Positions 22,988 to 35,434 of a DNA stretch of 64,000 nucleotides are shown here, piece by piece. The DNA lies in the NCBI RefSeq assembly GCF_019703515.2, contig NC_059349.1:28324744-28388743 (forward strand), read 5' to 3'. Numbering within the stretch: the first letter of the stretch is position 1; each line of letters starts with the position of its first letter. The position numbers and the translations under genes were made by a program. The DNA comes from Myxocyprinus asiaticus (lineage: Eukaryota; Chordata; Actinopteri; Cypriniformes; Catostomidae). A model generated the notes under the pieces. It was not told the origin of the DNA, did no database searches, and worked only from the letters and a program-made list of their open reading frames with translations.

Positions 22988-24544
22988 GTGCATCTCAATA
23001 AATTAGAATGTCATGGAAAAGTTCATTTATTTCAGTAATTCAACTCAAATTGTGAAACTCGTGTATTAAATAAATTCAATGCACATAGACTGAAGTAGTT
23101 TAAGTCTTTGGTTCTTTTAATTGTGATGATTTTGGCTCACATTTAACAAAAACCCACCAATTCACTATCTCAAAAAATTAGAATATGGTGACATGCTAAT
23201 CAGCTAATCAACTCAAAACACCTGCAAAGGTTTCCTGAGCCTTCAAAATGGTCTCTCAGTTTGGTTCACTAGGCTACACAATCATGGGGAAGACTGCTGA
23301 TCTGACAGTTGTCTAGAAGACAATCATTGACACCCTTCACAAGGAGGGTAAGCCACAGACATTCATTGCCAAAGAAGCTGGCTGTTCACAGAGTGCTGTA
23401 TCCAAGCATGTTAACAGAAAGTTGAGTGGAAGGAAAAAGTGTGGAAGAAAAAGATGCACAACCGAGAGAACCGCAGCCTTATGAGGATTGTCAAGCAAAA
23501 TCGATTCAAGAATTTGGGTGAACTTCAAAAGGAATGGACTGAGGCTGGGGTCAAGGCATCAAGAGCCACCACAAACAGACGTGTCAAGGAATTTGGCTAC
23601 AGTTGTCATATTCCTCTTGTTAAGCCACTCCCGAACCACAGACAACGTCAGAGGCGTCTTACCTGGGCTAAGGAGAAGAAGAACTGGACTGTTGCCCAGT
23701 GGTCCAAAGTCCTCTTTTCAGATGAGAGCAAGTTTTGTATTTCATTTGGAAACCAAGGTCCTAGAGTCTGGAGGAAGGGTGGAGAAGCTCATAGCCCAAG
23801 TTGCTTGAAGTCCAGTGTTAAGTTTCCACAGTCTGTGATGATTTGGTTTGCAATGTCATCTGCTGGTGTTGGTCCATTGTGTTTTTTGAAAACCAAAGTC
23901 ACTGCACCCGTTTACCAAGACATTTTGGAGCACTTCATGCTTCCTTCTGCTGACCAGCTTTTTAAAGATGCTGATTTCATTTTCCAGCAGGATTTGGCAC
24001 CTGCCCACACTGCCAAAAGCACCAAAAGTTGGTTAAATGACCATGGTGTTGGTGTGCTTGACTGGCCAGCAAACTCACCAGACCTGAACCTTGTCAAGAG
24101 GAAAATGAGAAACAGGAGACCAAAAAATGCAGATGAGCTGAAGGCCACTGTCAAAGAAACCTGGGCTTCCATACCACCTCAGCAGTGCCACAAACTGATC
24201 ACCTCCATGCTACGCCGAATTGAGGCAGTAATTAAAGAAATAGGAGCCCCTACCAAGTATTGAGTACATATACAGTAAATGAACATACTTTCCAGAAGGC
24301 CAACAATTCACTAAAAATGTTTTTTTTTATTGGTCTTATGATGTATTCTAATTTGTTGAGATAGTGAATTGGCGGGTTTTTGTTAAATGTGAGCCAAAAT
24401 CATCACAATTAAAAGAACCAAAGACTTAAACTACTTCAGTCTGTGTGCATTGAATTTATTTAATACACGAGTTTCACAATTTGAGTTGAATTACTGAAAT
24501 AAATGAACTTTTCCATGACATTCTAATTTATTGAGATGCACCTG
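22985..24544 (+). mobile_element. Tc1/mariner element, ~1.56 kb, complete ends, dead transposase
   Basis: Begins CAGGTGCATCTCAATAAATT and ends with its inverted copy AATTTATTGAGATGCACCTG. Long inverted repeats of roughly 200 bases continue inward from both ends, including AGACTTAAACTACTTCAGTC. TA dinucleotides flank both ends (22983-22984 and 24545-24546), the Tc1/mariner target. The insertion sits at a TA microsatellite in the glis intron. Confidence 0.95.
23250..24263 (+). pseudogene. Tc1-type transposase, nonsense, frameshift and catalytic deletion
   Basis: DD34E transposase remnant. The N-terminal helix-turn-helix is readable from 23250 (MVSQFGSLGYTIMGKTADLT) with an in-frame TAG near 23313. 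It then shifts frame near 23455 into the long frame 23439-24263. Catalytic Asp 1 is in LFSDESKF and Asp 2 in FQQDLAPAHT. The third box, normally SPDLNPIENLWG, reads SPDLNLVKRKM: an internal deletion at about 24086-24093 removes the catalytic Glu. The protein cannot be active, although both termini could still be mobilised in trans. Confidence 0.92.
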
Positions 24545-24589
24545 TATATATATAGTTACTTAATTTCTATATTCATTGTCATTGTCTAT

Positions 24590-25140
24590 ACACAAAAATG
24601 AAAATTCTCTCATCATTTACTCACCCTCATGCCATTCCAGAAACATGGCTTTCATTTTTTTGCAGACTGCAAACAAAGATTTTTAGAAGAATATTTCAGC
24701 TCTGTAGGTCCATACAATGCAAGTGAATGTTGGCCAGAACCTTGAAGCTCCAAAAAGCACATAAAGGCAGCATAAAAGTAATCCATAAGACTCCAGTGGT
24801 TAAACCTATGTCTTTAGAAGTGATATGATAGGTGTGGTTGAGAAATATATTGATAATCCCTTTTTACTCTAAATCTCCACTTAAACTTTCAAATCTGAAA
24901 GTGAAACTAAACAGGCATCACATGTGACTTTAGTGGAGATATAGAGTAAAAAAATTACTTAAATATTTATCTGTTTCTCACCCACACCTATTATGTGGTC
25001 GCTTCTGAAGACATGGATTTTACCACTGGAGCATTATGGACTACTTTTATGCTGTCTTTTGTAGCTTCAAAGTTCAATGTATGGACCTACAAAGCTGATA
25101 TATTCTTCTAAAAATGTTTTCATTTGTGTTTAGCAGCAGC
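24590..25140. mobile_element. Hairpin MITE of the abundant 'GTAGGTCCATACAATGCAAG' family
   Basis: Left arm AAAATTCTCTCATCATTTAC then CTGTAGGTCCATACAATGCA; the right half is an inverted copy (GGACCTACAAAGCTGATATA). The whole unit can fold on itself about 24900. Non-coding. Related copies lie at 39272-39746, 42906-43569 and 55076-58490. The right terminus is missing. Confidence 0.7.
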
Positions 25141-25374
25141 GTGGACCTTAAAATGTAATACGGAGCTCTGAAAATCATCACACAACAAATAACTAACTCA
25201 TGACAAAAACAACAACAAAAGTATAAGAAGTCAGCAAAAAGCACAATAATAAGCCTATAACATCAACTGCGTAATTTATTTATGCTGCAATGCATGATGT
25301 GAGTTTCAGCAACATTGTTCAATATGAAACTTTTCAATTGTTCAATTTTGTTAGACGGGACAAAATTCCTCTGG

Positions 25375-25740
25375 AAGATCACCCTGTGGTCTGTGTGGGT
25401 CCTAACACACCAGTATAGTGATATGGACACTATACTGTAAAAAGGCACCATCTTTGGGATGAGATGTTAAACCAAGGTCCTGACTCTCTGTGGTCATTTA
25501 AAATCCCCCATTGGCCCTTCTCAATCATTGCCTCCTAAAAATCACCATCCATTAATTGGCTCTATAACTCTACTTTCTCCTCTCCACCAATAGCTGGTGT
25601 GTGGTGAGCATACTTGTGCACTATGGCTGCCGTCGCATCATCCAGGTGGATTGGTGGTGGTTGAGGAGATTCCCCCTTTACTATGTAAAGTGCTTTGAAT
25701 GCCTAGAAAAGCGTTATATAAATGTAAGGGAATCTTTTTT
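25375..25740 (+). repeat. SINE-like element
   Basis: Contains GACACTATACTGTAAAAAGG, GGGATGAGATGTTAAACCAA and GGTCCTGACTCTCTGTGGTC, and ends GAAAAGCGTTATATAAATGT followed by a T-rich tract. I recall this 3' half as widespread in fish SINEs with a LINE-derived tail. It is 5' truncated or diverged, and no A/B box could be assigned with confidence. Confidence 0.6.
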
Positions 25741-26748
25741 TTTTTTTTTGGAGAATATTGTTTGTCTAACATATTTTTATGTAGATTCAAAGTAATTCAC
25801 ATTTCTTAGTATTTGTGACTCAAAAAGCCACATATGCTGGATAAAATGTAATTCCTATTTCAACAGTGTTGGACCAGAGATGGAGGTGAGGAGTTAATGG
25901 GAGATGACTGACATAAACATACCAGATGAATTTATACAGGTTAAAGGGAATCCATTTTGGACACAATTACTGTAAATCTGCTCTACTCGATTAAGAGTGG
26001 CCTGAAAAACTAGACAGAGACACAGGCATTATGTAGAACAGGATTAGCTAAAAACAATTCATTAACAGTTTCCGTTGGCAGTTTTATTTGTTCAACACTT
26101 TATATTAGTTGATATAATTATTCATCTGTAGCTTAATTCCCTATTATCCCAATAAAATAGAAGGTACACATGTTTTAAATTAAATAACATAAATATTTAA
26201 TTAAAGGATTTCTGGACCATCCTAAAAATCACATAGTGTTTACAGAGGGGTCTAAACACCGTCTCTCCAGCCTAAGTCCTGGCTAACATGCACATGGATC
26301 TGATTAAATTATCTAATTTTGTGGTTTTTGAGCTGTCACTGAACACAGATTTACAAGATCCAGATTTAAATCATTACCACTTGTTATTATAAACCAACCA
26401 CGTAGACAATGGGAAACAAGCAAAGGCAACTATAAATCTTTAACAGCAACAATGGACCCCTTTATGAAACATTAAGTGTTCCCGCAAGAGAAGGCCTTCC
26501 TGAAAAGGCTGTAAAAGTAGTTGAAGGGAGTTTTTGTCCCCAGACTTCAGTCCACCTACTTTGCTGACTAACGCTGCCTCTTTTTGTAAAGTTAATGCAT
26601 ATTCCACCATTAGTGCCAACAACTTGAATGTTTGCGGAAATATATATATATGTGAAAAAAGTTGGAAGTATAAACTAAGCAGAATAAAGAATGCCATTAC
26701 CAATTTTTTTTAGACACTAATGAATGTAATACAGAATAGTTTACAAAC
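25741..26748. other. glis intron, no feature recognised
   Basis: AT-rich. Contains an open stretch at 26440-26703 (minus) that I considered and rejected as a last exon. A short TA run lies near 26640. No repeat family was recognised. Confidence 0.4.
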
Positions 26749-26888
26749 CTTGGTGATTTATTGGTACTTCATTAAACATCTGGTTGAGTTTTTGATGTGG
26801 GCTTAAGAAGGAGCTGTGTTTGTCAGAGACAGACTGGAGCTCATTTGTACCACTGACCAGGTTGATTCCACAAACCAGAGGAGAAAGA
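26749..26888 (-). CDS. glis1: glis1-like penultimate coding exon
   Basis: The acceptor is TCTTCTTTTCAG|TCTTTC and the donor is CACCAAG|GTTTGT. It takes two bases from the previous exon and passes one on. Peptide (S)LSPLVCGINLVSGTNELQSV, then SDKHSSFLSPHQKLNQMFNEVPINHQ. The other two frames have stops, so only the phase required by the previous exon is open. That is good evidence for a real exon. Confidence 0.75.
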
Positions 26889-27029
26889 CTGAAAAGAAGA
26901 CAGCAGTTGAATTAAAAACTCTAAAATATTTATGTATCTCCAATCATGAATGCTGAACATCTCATAAGTTCATTCACTTTGCATTATTGCTCTACAACAT
27001 GAGTCATGTATTTCAAGATTTTCAGGAGA

Positions 27030-29560
27030 GTGCATGTCCCAGTCCCTTAACAGCAAAAAATCAGTGGTGCACCACAGCTACGTGTGTCAGTAGTTTATGC
27101 TGTGCGAGCCGTATACCATAACGCCATGCTACTGATAGGGCAATGCCCACTAGCCAACAGGGAAGTAAAAAAGCATTGCTAAAACCATGCCTTTGTATTG
27201 AAAAATGGGAAGGACAGTCGAGGACCAATAAACTATATGGCTCTATGCCAAGACAGAGACACAAGCCACTGTGTAATGGAGTACCAGAGGCTCACCACAT
27301 TCAGCATTGGGCATGACCATACGATAAAACTGGACTTTCCTCCAAATAGTTAGCATGGCTAAACAGTGACGCGTCACTAGGAGGCGAAGGTGACTATGTC
27401 GCCAGGGACCCTCGAGTTGATCCAGCACTGAAGAGGTCTCGTTCGTAATAAGTCAAGCATGGAAATGGCAGCTGCAGTGGCCATCAAGCCCAGCGCTCGC
27501 TGGAACTGACACAATGGGAGGGTTCTCCCCAGCTTGAATCTTGTCAAGTGTAAGAGCATAAACTAAACCCTTTCACCGGTCAGGTGTGCTGACATGGCTA
27601 CCGAGTTGAGTTTCATTCCTAGGAAGGAAACTTGCTGACTGGGCACCAACACACTCTTTGTCCAGTTGACCCTGAGGCCCAACTGCTCCAAATGCACAAG
27701 CAACAGATCTCTGTGCTTGCATGCCTGTGCCTCTGATTAAGCTATCAGAATCCAATCATTGAGGTAATTCAATATACGGACACCGCTCAGCTTCAGCGGA
27801 GTGAGCACCACATCAACACAATTTGTGAATGTGTGAAGAGCCAGGGACAAGCCAAAGGGTAGGACATTGAATAGAATATAGTCCCCTCGAAGGTGAATCT
27901 CAAGAATGACCTGTGTTGAGGGACATTCTGCACATAAAAATTCATACATCTTTCAGTTCAATTGATACAAACCAGTCGCTTAAAGCTGAAAATTTGCTCG
28001 TTTTTGTGAATGTGTTCATGCCTTCAGCAACTGCAATGAGGTTTGTAAACTTTATTTGGTCATGTCAATCTTTTGCCACAGAGCCAACAAAAACAGATAT
28101 TTGATCTCAATCCCAGCATGTAACTGCGGGACGAGCAAGATGAATGTTTCGGGGACACAGAGAAGTGTTCTGGGACTTTTTCTGAGCTGGAGTAGACTCA
28201 TCCATGTGTATACGACCCTTCTTCATAGATTCCACACCATCAGGAATGCTTGGCCTGCCCAGAAGGACCTTACCGCTGGGATGATGTCCAGGGAGCGCCA
28301 TCTTCCGCTTGAGTCCAGGCCGCTGAGATTGTTTCCTCTCCTGCGGCTCTGTCACCACTCGGAAGGAACTGGGTTAGTGGTGGCATCACTCTGCTTGGCT
28401 GGACGATGCCCTGAGGAAGAGCACGAGGGAACCGGCTGGGCTACAGAGTTATCATGACTCGGCAGGATGTATCTGTAGGCTAGCGATTGTTTCTTGGCTG
28501 ACAATGTGGATGTGAACCTACATGGCTTGGATGGTGCGATCCAGGGATTTGAGACATGTCTTCATCAGTTGGCCTTGCAGCTCGAGAAAGAATGGCCCCA
28601 GATGATGTAGTGTTCGATTATGCCAGCTCGGTAAGAAACGTTCATCCAGTTCAGAGCGCTCTGGCAAATCAGGTATGGGCCACTCGAGCTGTAGTCTCTT
28701 GACTGCCTGACTAAGAACCTCGACCAACTCCCTGAAGCAGATATAGTCTTGTTTTCCACCGCTCAAAGGGAAATACAAACACCCTGCTAATTAACTGAGT
28801 GTCACCAAGTCTCAGCATCAGTGGTCTTCAGCAATATAGCATCTTCCATCAAATGTGATTGAACCATGCACATCCTCCTCATAATCTCCATACTCTATAT
28901 TCCGTCCTCACGCACCTCCTTCATGTGGTCCCTCGGGAGGCACAGAAAGAGTGAAGTGGGAGGGAGGGGGACCGGCTTCAACTTTCTCAATGAAAGCGAG
29001 CAGCTAGCGCAGAGTGAACACAGTCAGACCCCAAGAGCGCTGCTTTAGTGTGAGCTTGGCCCAAGCTTAAAAGACAGCGCTCATGCCCTTCAGAGGGATA
29101 TATATAGATCACAAGGTAAACACTTGTGAAACATTTCCGTCTTTAAAATTGTTTGTTTTTTTAATACACTCAGAAGAAACACATTTTAAACAAACTTGCA
29201 AAACATGGAAGTGTTTTAAGGATACGCTTCTTCACTGGAGCATGCAGGGAGAAGAGTCTACTCGCTGACCGGGTGCAGATTAGAAGAGCAAAGTGTTGGT
29301 TTATGGTTTCAGAGCACAAGAGATGTCTACATGACCCTGAAAGAGAAATATTCTGATGGTGTGGTGCTGGGCTCCGGCTTATATGCCCCAGATGATGCAA
29401 GCACAGGGCGGAGTGCCAAGTGTCACCAGCCAATCTAATTGGCGTGGTGGTATTGGGTTTCAAGGTCACCACCCCTAGGAGGAGCTCCCACAATGTCAGC
29501 TACTGACGCAGCATCAAGTGACTGACTTGAAAGGGAAATACTTGTATATCCATTTAACAT
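27030..29560 (-). mobile_element. Decayed DIRS-type retrotransposon
   Basis: Fragments read in order on the minus strand. A gag-like segment (28778-28518) has ELVEVLSQAVKRLQLEWPIP and KSELDERFLP-like SELDERFLPSW. A low-complexity segment lies at 28358-28107. The RT (27949-27737) has LPFGLSLALHTFTNCVDVVL and the catalytic box as NYLNDW, where the family has Y-I/V-DD. Post-RT segments follow (27755-27573 FLPRNETQLGSHVS; 27559-27377 FQRALGLMATAAA). The right end near 29480-29545 (CAATGTCAGCTACTGACGCA) matches what I recall of DIRS terminal repeats. There are many frameshifts, and the tyrosine recombinase is not recognisable. It is inside a glis intron. Confidence 0.75.
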
Positions 29561-31143
29561 CTGCACCTTGCTATTTAGGATTTTCAGTTAAAACACTAAA
29601 TAACAAGCTGATGTAAGATGAATATATTTTGGGAGACATATCCATTTGTTGAAGGATTTTTATTTGAGGTATTTTATGGGTCTGTATACTCTTTTCTAAA
29701 GTATTATATTTATGTTTTAAGCTATTTGATAATGTATTTTTATTGAGTCATATCACTCATTAAGATTTTATGAGATGTTTTAACTGTTATTGGTATTTAC
29801 TGCTCTTATTTCTGCTATGGTTTTGACAATGTTTTAAGTTTTATGTGCACAGCAGCACATGTCCAAGAAATATTTCACATTAGGGATAAAATAATTGAAT
29901 CTATTTCAATTAAATTAACTGATTTTCATCTTGTACAGTAATTTGGCCTGGGTGCCTTATATAGTACATTTTACTTGTATCTGAATTCAGCCCCAACTTA
30001 ACCACCATTCTGAAATAACAGAAATACTACTAAAAACTTTTCCGCTCAAAGAGTTTGGTCAAGTGAACTGAAAATATAAGGTAGCCAGTTATCATGTGCC
30101 ATTTCTGTGGTGCTGTGTTCGATTAGTGGGCTCCACATTAAGAGAGGCCAATATGTGTGTAGTGTGTGGGAGCCCTGGAGCTGTGCAGCTCTGAGTGGCT
30201 TTCAACACAAACTCAGAAAACAGCTTCACTCTTCATATTTTTACAGCTAGCCTCTCTATGCGCAATAATCACAGCCAGCTGCCAGCACGCACCCTTAGGC
30301 AAGAATGAGAGGAATCTTTCATGCAGTGTTTAAAAATCCCGATTTACCCATCATACTGATCCTTTTCTTGGTTGATAGTGCGTTATTTTCTGTAAGCACT
30401 CTGTAGTGAAAGGCTTGCATAAAGAAGGCTGGGTAAGGTATCCTGTTTGAAGAGTCCATTAAGTTACTGAGTGTAAGGATTCAGATATACATGGCAGAAA
30501 ATTTCATACTGGAATTTTGTTTATCCATTATCCTCTTTTTAAGTACACGTGGTTATCACTACTACCAAACACATATATACTGGTCAACATATTGTGATAC
30601 TGAGACTAATGGGTTTTTTTTTCCTGAAAATCTCAGGTTTAACACACAAATTAATCTTCTAAACTAAAGCATGCAATGAAAAGTGTAAAAATGTGGCTGT
30701 GGCAAAAACATAGAACTTTGCGGATGGATGTGATACTGAATATCTGAAGTTTTGGGTGGAAGCTATAAAAAAAATGCTGTTTATTTGTAGTCTTAACAAA
30801 GCTTTACACAAGCACAAGCTTTACACAAGCACAAGCTTTACACAGGCAGGATTTAAGTCCAATGATTTAATACATCTTTTATTGTTGACGTCAAAGCAGT
30901 GCGTCCAATTTTAATATATTACTTGGAATAAGGTAGCCAAATTAGGCAGATGCCAACATTGACAAAATTACACAATGTAAAAAAATAAATAAAAACTATT
31001 ATGGGAAAAAAACAAAATACTCAGACCACATTAATTACAAGTTTACTTGCAACAATATTTAACATAATTTTGTGCAGTGAATTATTGGCTGCTGGGAACA
31101 TGAAACTATATTAATACATTATTATAAAATCAATCTAACTAAT
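29561..31143. other. glis intron, no gene recognised; short tandem repeat
   Basis: AT-rich. A 17-bp unit (CACAAGCACAAGCTTTA) is repeated about three times at 30805-30845. Nothing else recognised. Confidence 0.4.
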
Positions 31144-31213
31144 TAGAGGTGTGACGATATTAAAACGTGATGATATTTCTCGTTGAGGTGAAAAGCTGTC
31201 TCACGATATCAGC

Positions 31214-31850
31214 ATGACGGAGTGTGAGGATGAAATTAGCATAGAAGATGCCCCCGCCACTTTTAAATCGTTTGTGTGGCAGAATTTTAGGTACCCGGTG
31301 AAAACAATAAATGGCGACAGAGTGACAGACAAGACACGTACAAAGGCTGTGTCTCGTTTGGAAGGCTGCGTCCTCCAGAGATCGCATTTATCGGCCGCAT
31401 ACGTCATCGAAGCTGTCTCGTTTCATTTTTTTTTTTCTTTTCTTATTTTTTATCTATTGTCAATGTCTTTTATGTATATGTATTACATTTATACAATTGT
31501 TAACCTTTTTTGTATTCCCAATAAAAAATAAAAAATAAAAAAAAAATGAAACGCGACAGCCTCGATGACCTATGCGGCCGACAAATGCGACCTCCGGAGG
31601 ACGCAGCCCTCCAAACGAGACACAGCCAATATGTAAGCACTGTAAGAAAATAGTGCCGTACACTGCGGCTAACACAAGCACTATGCAAAGACACCTACAG
31701 AACAACCGCAGCTCTCAACTAAAATCAACCAGGTCTGAAGAGACTCATGTGAAATCATACAGGAGAGAAGCCAGTCAGTTGAGTTTGTGGCAAAACCTTT
31801 TACAGTGCTTGCATATTGTTCTGTCTTTTACTGCATATGATAATTAATTC
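31214..31850 (+). pseudogene. BED-type zinc-finger fragment of a hAT/ZBED transposase
   Basis: 31214-31344 encodes MTECEDEISIEDAPATFKSF and VWQNFRYPVK-TINGDRVTDKTRTK. After the inserted hairpin MITE the match resumes at about 31636 with KHCKKIVPYTAANTSTMQRH and LQNN. The His of the finger and one Cys are visible; the segment carrying the first Cys of the CxxC knuckle was disrupted by the insertion. BED fingers bind the element's ends. Only the N-terminal ~70 residues remain. Confidence 0.7.
31345..31627. mobile_element. Hairpin MITE (283 bp) inserted in the BED-finger region
   Basis: Starts GGCTGTGTCTCGTTTGGAAG and ends with the inverted CTCCAAACGAGACACAGCC. Almost the whole arm (about 90 bases) is complementary, including GCGTCCTCC and GCGGCCGCAT-like blocks, with a T-rich/A-rich loop at 31428-31550. 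No clear target duplication. Confidence 0.8.
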
Positions 31851-32424
31851 TCAGAAAGTAGAACTGAAGTGACATTCATTACAAGATGATTAGTTAAAAC
31901 ATTTCAAAATGCACCTGCATTGTTTTGCATTTTGTGACTTTCAGTCGAATAAAAGACTATTTTTCCAGTCATATACACTACCGGTCAAAACGTTTGAAAC
32001 ACTTGCCTGAAATATTTCTCATGATCTTAAAAATCTTTTGATCTGAAGGCGTATGCTTAAATGTTTGAAATTAGTTTTGTAGACAAAAATACAATTGTGC
32101 CACCATATTAATTTATTTGATTACAAAACTAAAATGTATTTAAATTTTTTTTTTTTTTTAAATTGATGACTTGGACCAAATAATAAAGAAAAGCAGCCAA
32201 TAAGTGCCCAACATAGATGGGAACTCCTTCAATACTGTTTAAAAAGCATCCCAGGGTGATACCTCAAGAAGTTCCAGTCTTTTGGAACTTCAAAAAAGTG
32301 TTTTTTTTCCAGTCAGTTTTACCAGAGACGAACTGCTGAACATTCGACAGCATATACCACTCAATCTTTTCCCGGATTTGGAATATTCGGACGTTTTGTT
32401 GGACATTTAGTCGGAGGTGCGGCT

Positions 32425-35156
32425 GTGTTGTTTAAACGCGCTACGAGACGCAGGCGAGGGAGACGAGCAAGTACGCTGGTCATGCTCCGTCGGCGTGGCT
32501 TTCGAACAGCGCTGCTGAGCATTCATCTTGCGAATCTCCGCTTTCTCCCTAACAAAACGGATGAACTACATCTCCTCACCCGCACAAACAAGGACTTTTT
32601 AACCTCTGCTGCCTTGTGCTTCACAGAAACCTGGCTGGGTGAAGCCATTCCGGACAGCGTGTTACATCTGCCGGGCTTCCAGCTGTTCAGAGCGGATCGC
32701 ATCGCGGAGTAAAAGGGGAAAACAAGAGGCGGTGGAACATGCTTTTACATCAATTAAAGTTGATGTACAGATGTAACAACGTTAAAGAAGATGTGCTGTC
32801 CTAATTTGGAAGCGCTCTTTATTAACTGTAAGCCTTTCTACTCGCCGCGGGAGTTTTCCTCGTTTATTCTGGTGAGTGTATATATTGCGCCAAACGCGTG
32901 TTTGAATGCCACTCTGCAACAGCTGGCTGATCAAATCACAGACATGGAACAACAATACCCGGACTCAGTTATTATTATTCTTGGGAATTTTAACAAAGCA
33001 AACCTCACATGTGAACTGCCCAATTACAAACAGCACATTACATGCCCAACCAGAGACAGAAATATACTGGATCACTGCTACACAACAATAAAGGATGCAT
33101 ATCGCTCTGTTCCTAGAGCAGCTTTGGGACTATCTGATCACTGTCTGGTTCATCTTCTTTCAACCTACAGACAGAAACTAAAATCTGCTAAACCTGTAGT
33201 AAGGACTGTAAAGAGATGGACCAACGAATCAGAGCTGGAACTACAAGCCTGCTTTGACTGCACTGATTGGAGTGTTTTTGAAGCTGCAGACACCAATCTG
33301 GACGAGCTCACAGATACTGTAACATCATATATCAGTTTCTGTGAGGATATGTGCATTCCTGCTAGGACTTATTTAACATTTAACAACGACAAACCATGGT
33401 TTACAGCAGAACTTAGGCAGCTTCATCAGGCCAAAGAGGATGCTTACAGAGTTGGGGATAAAGTCTTGTACAATCAGGCCAGGAACACACTGAACAAGGG
33501 AATCAGAGTGGCTAAAAGAAGATACTCTGAGAAGCTGAAAAACAAGTTTTCATCTAACGAAACTGCATCAGTGTGGAGTGGCATGAAACAACTTACGAAT
33601 TACAGGACTCCTACCCCTGTGGTGGACCAACAACTGGCTGACAACCTGAATGTGTTCTACTGTAGATTTGAAAGGCCCAATCTCACACCCCACAGCCACT
33701 CTGAACTTCACTTCACACAAAAACAAACACCTCCTGCAACCCCCCTCCTCGCCCTTCTGCTACTCAACCTGCACTTAAGATCTGTGAAGATGATGTGTGC
33801 CGTGTCTTTCGAAAACAAAGGATAAGGAAAGCACAGGGTCCAGATGGCGTTTCACCTGCATGTCTTAGATCCTGTGCTAACCAGCTGGCCCCCATCTTCA
33901 CACAAATCTTCAATAGATCACTGGAGCAGTGTGAAGTCCCATGCTGCTTCAAACATTCCACTATCATCCCCATCCCAAAGAAACCAAAAATCACAGGACT
34001 TAATGACTACAGACCTGTCGCTCTGATGTCTGTGGTCATGAAGTCATTTGAGAGACTGGTGTTGGCCCACCTGAAGGACATCACTGGACCCTTTCTAGAT
34101 CCCCTTCAATTTGCTTATCGAGCAAACAGGTCTGTAGATGATGCAGTCAACATGGTATTGCATCATATCCTGCAACATCTGGACAGACCAGGGACATATG
34201 CAAGGATCCTTTTTGTGGATTTCAGTTCAGCTTTCAACACCATCATCCCAGCTATTCTCCGGACTAAATTACACCAACTCTCTGTTCCCATGTCTATCTG
34301 TCAGTGGATTACCAGCTTTCTGACAGACAGGCAGCAGCTTGTGAGACAGGGGAAATTCACTTCCAGCACCTGTACAATTAGCACTGGTGCCCCCCAGGGA
34401 TGTGTGCTCTCCCCACTACTCTTCTCCCTCTACACCAACGACTGCATCACCAAGGATCCCTCTGTCAAGCTCCTGAAGTTTGCAGACAACACCACTGTCA
34501 TTGGCCTCATCCGAGATGACGATGAGTCTGCATACAGAAGGGAGATTAAACAGCCAGCTGTCTTGTGCAGTCAAAACAACCTTGAGCTGAACATGCTCAA
34601 AACAGTGCGAGATCATTGTGGACTTTAGGAGGAACACCCCAACACTGACCCCCTCACCATTCTAAACAGCACTGTGGCAGCAGTGGAGTCATTCAGGTTC
34701 CTGGGCACTACCATCTCACAGGACCTGAAGTGGGAGACCCACATTGACTCCATTGCGAAAAAGGCCCAGTAGAGGTTGTACTTCCTTCACCAGTTGAGGA
34801 AGTTCAACCTGCCACAGGCGCTGCTGATACAGTTCTACTCAGCAGTCATTGAGTCTGTCCTCTGCACTTCTATAACTGTCTGGTTTGGTTCAGCTATGAA
34901 ATTGGATATCAGAAGACTACAAAGGACAGTTTGGACTGCTGAGAGGATTATTGGTTGCCCCCTGCCCTCCCTTCAAGAATTATACACTTCCAGACTGAGG
35001 AAAAAGGCTGGAAAAATCACTCTGGACCCCACTCACCCTGCCCACTACCTTTTTGAACTGTTGCCTTCTGGCCAACGCTTCAGAGCTCTGAGCACCAGAA
35101 CCGTCAGGCACAGGAACAGTTTTTTCCCCCAGGCTATCCATCTCATGAACAGTTAA
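32425..35156 (+). pseudogene. L2 LINE polyprotein, many lesions, catalytic FADD mutated to FADN
   Basis: Endonuclease pieces: 32425-32712 (LHLANLRFLPNKTDELH-like; CFTETWLGEAIPDS), stops at GKTRGGGTCFYIN, then 32791-33825 (VSVYIAPNA, ILGNFNKANL where GDFN is usual, GLSDHCLVHLL). A frameshift near 33800 leads to the RT at 33795-34628 ([51 protein letters not shown]). The catalytic box reads KFADNTTVIGL: codon 34488-34490 is AAC instead of an Asp codon. Another break at 34628 and a TAG near 34771 precede the C-terminus at 34776-35156 (PLPSLQELYTSRLRKK). Inactive. Confidence 0.92.
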
Positions 35157-35293
35157 AACTGCCCCTTTGAGCAATAATTAATGTGCAATACACAGCTTAG
35201 TCTTTTTATATTATCCAACACATCCTACCTCTTCTGCCATTACATTCCCTTGCACTGTATATAACAGATTTGTATTTAGATTTGCACTACGTA

Positions 35294-35355
35294 AGTGTAT
35301 ATGTGTGTATGTATATGTATGTATATATATATTCATATATGTGTATATGTGTGTA

Positions 35356-35430
<75 letters not shown>
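35294..35430. repeat. GT/TA microsatellite in the L2 3' UTR
   Basis: Mixed TATG/TGTA units, then a pure GT run (about 35359-35395) and a TA run (about 35396-35430). The long open frames here are artefacts of the repeat. Confidence 0.9.

Positions 35431-35434
<4 letters not shown>

Noticed and set aside
26440..26703. Open stretch on the minus strand after the 26.7 kb exon, with acceptor-like CTACTTTTACAG, as the last glis exon
   Set aside because: It would end in an unremarkable ...AGTLNVS tail. The exon at 21824-21945 joins in the same phase and has a GLIS-like C-terminus.
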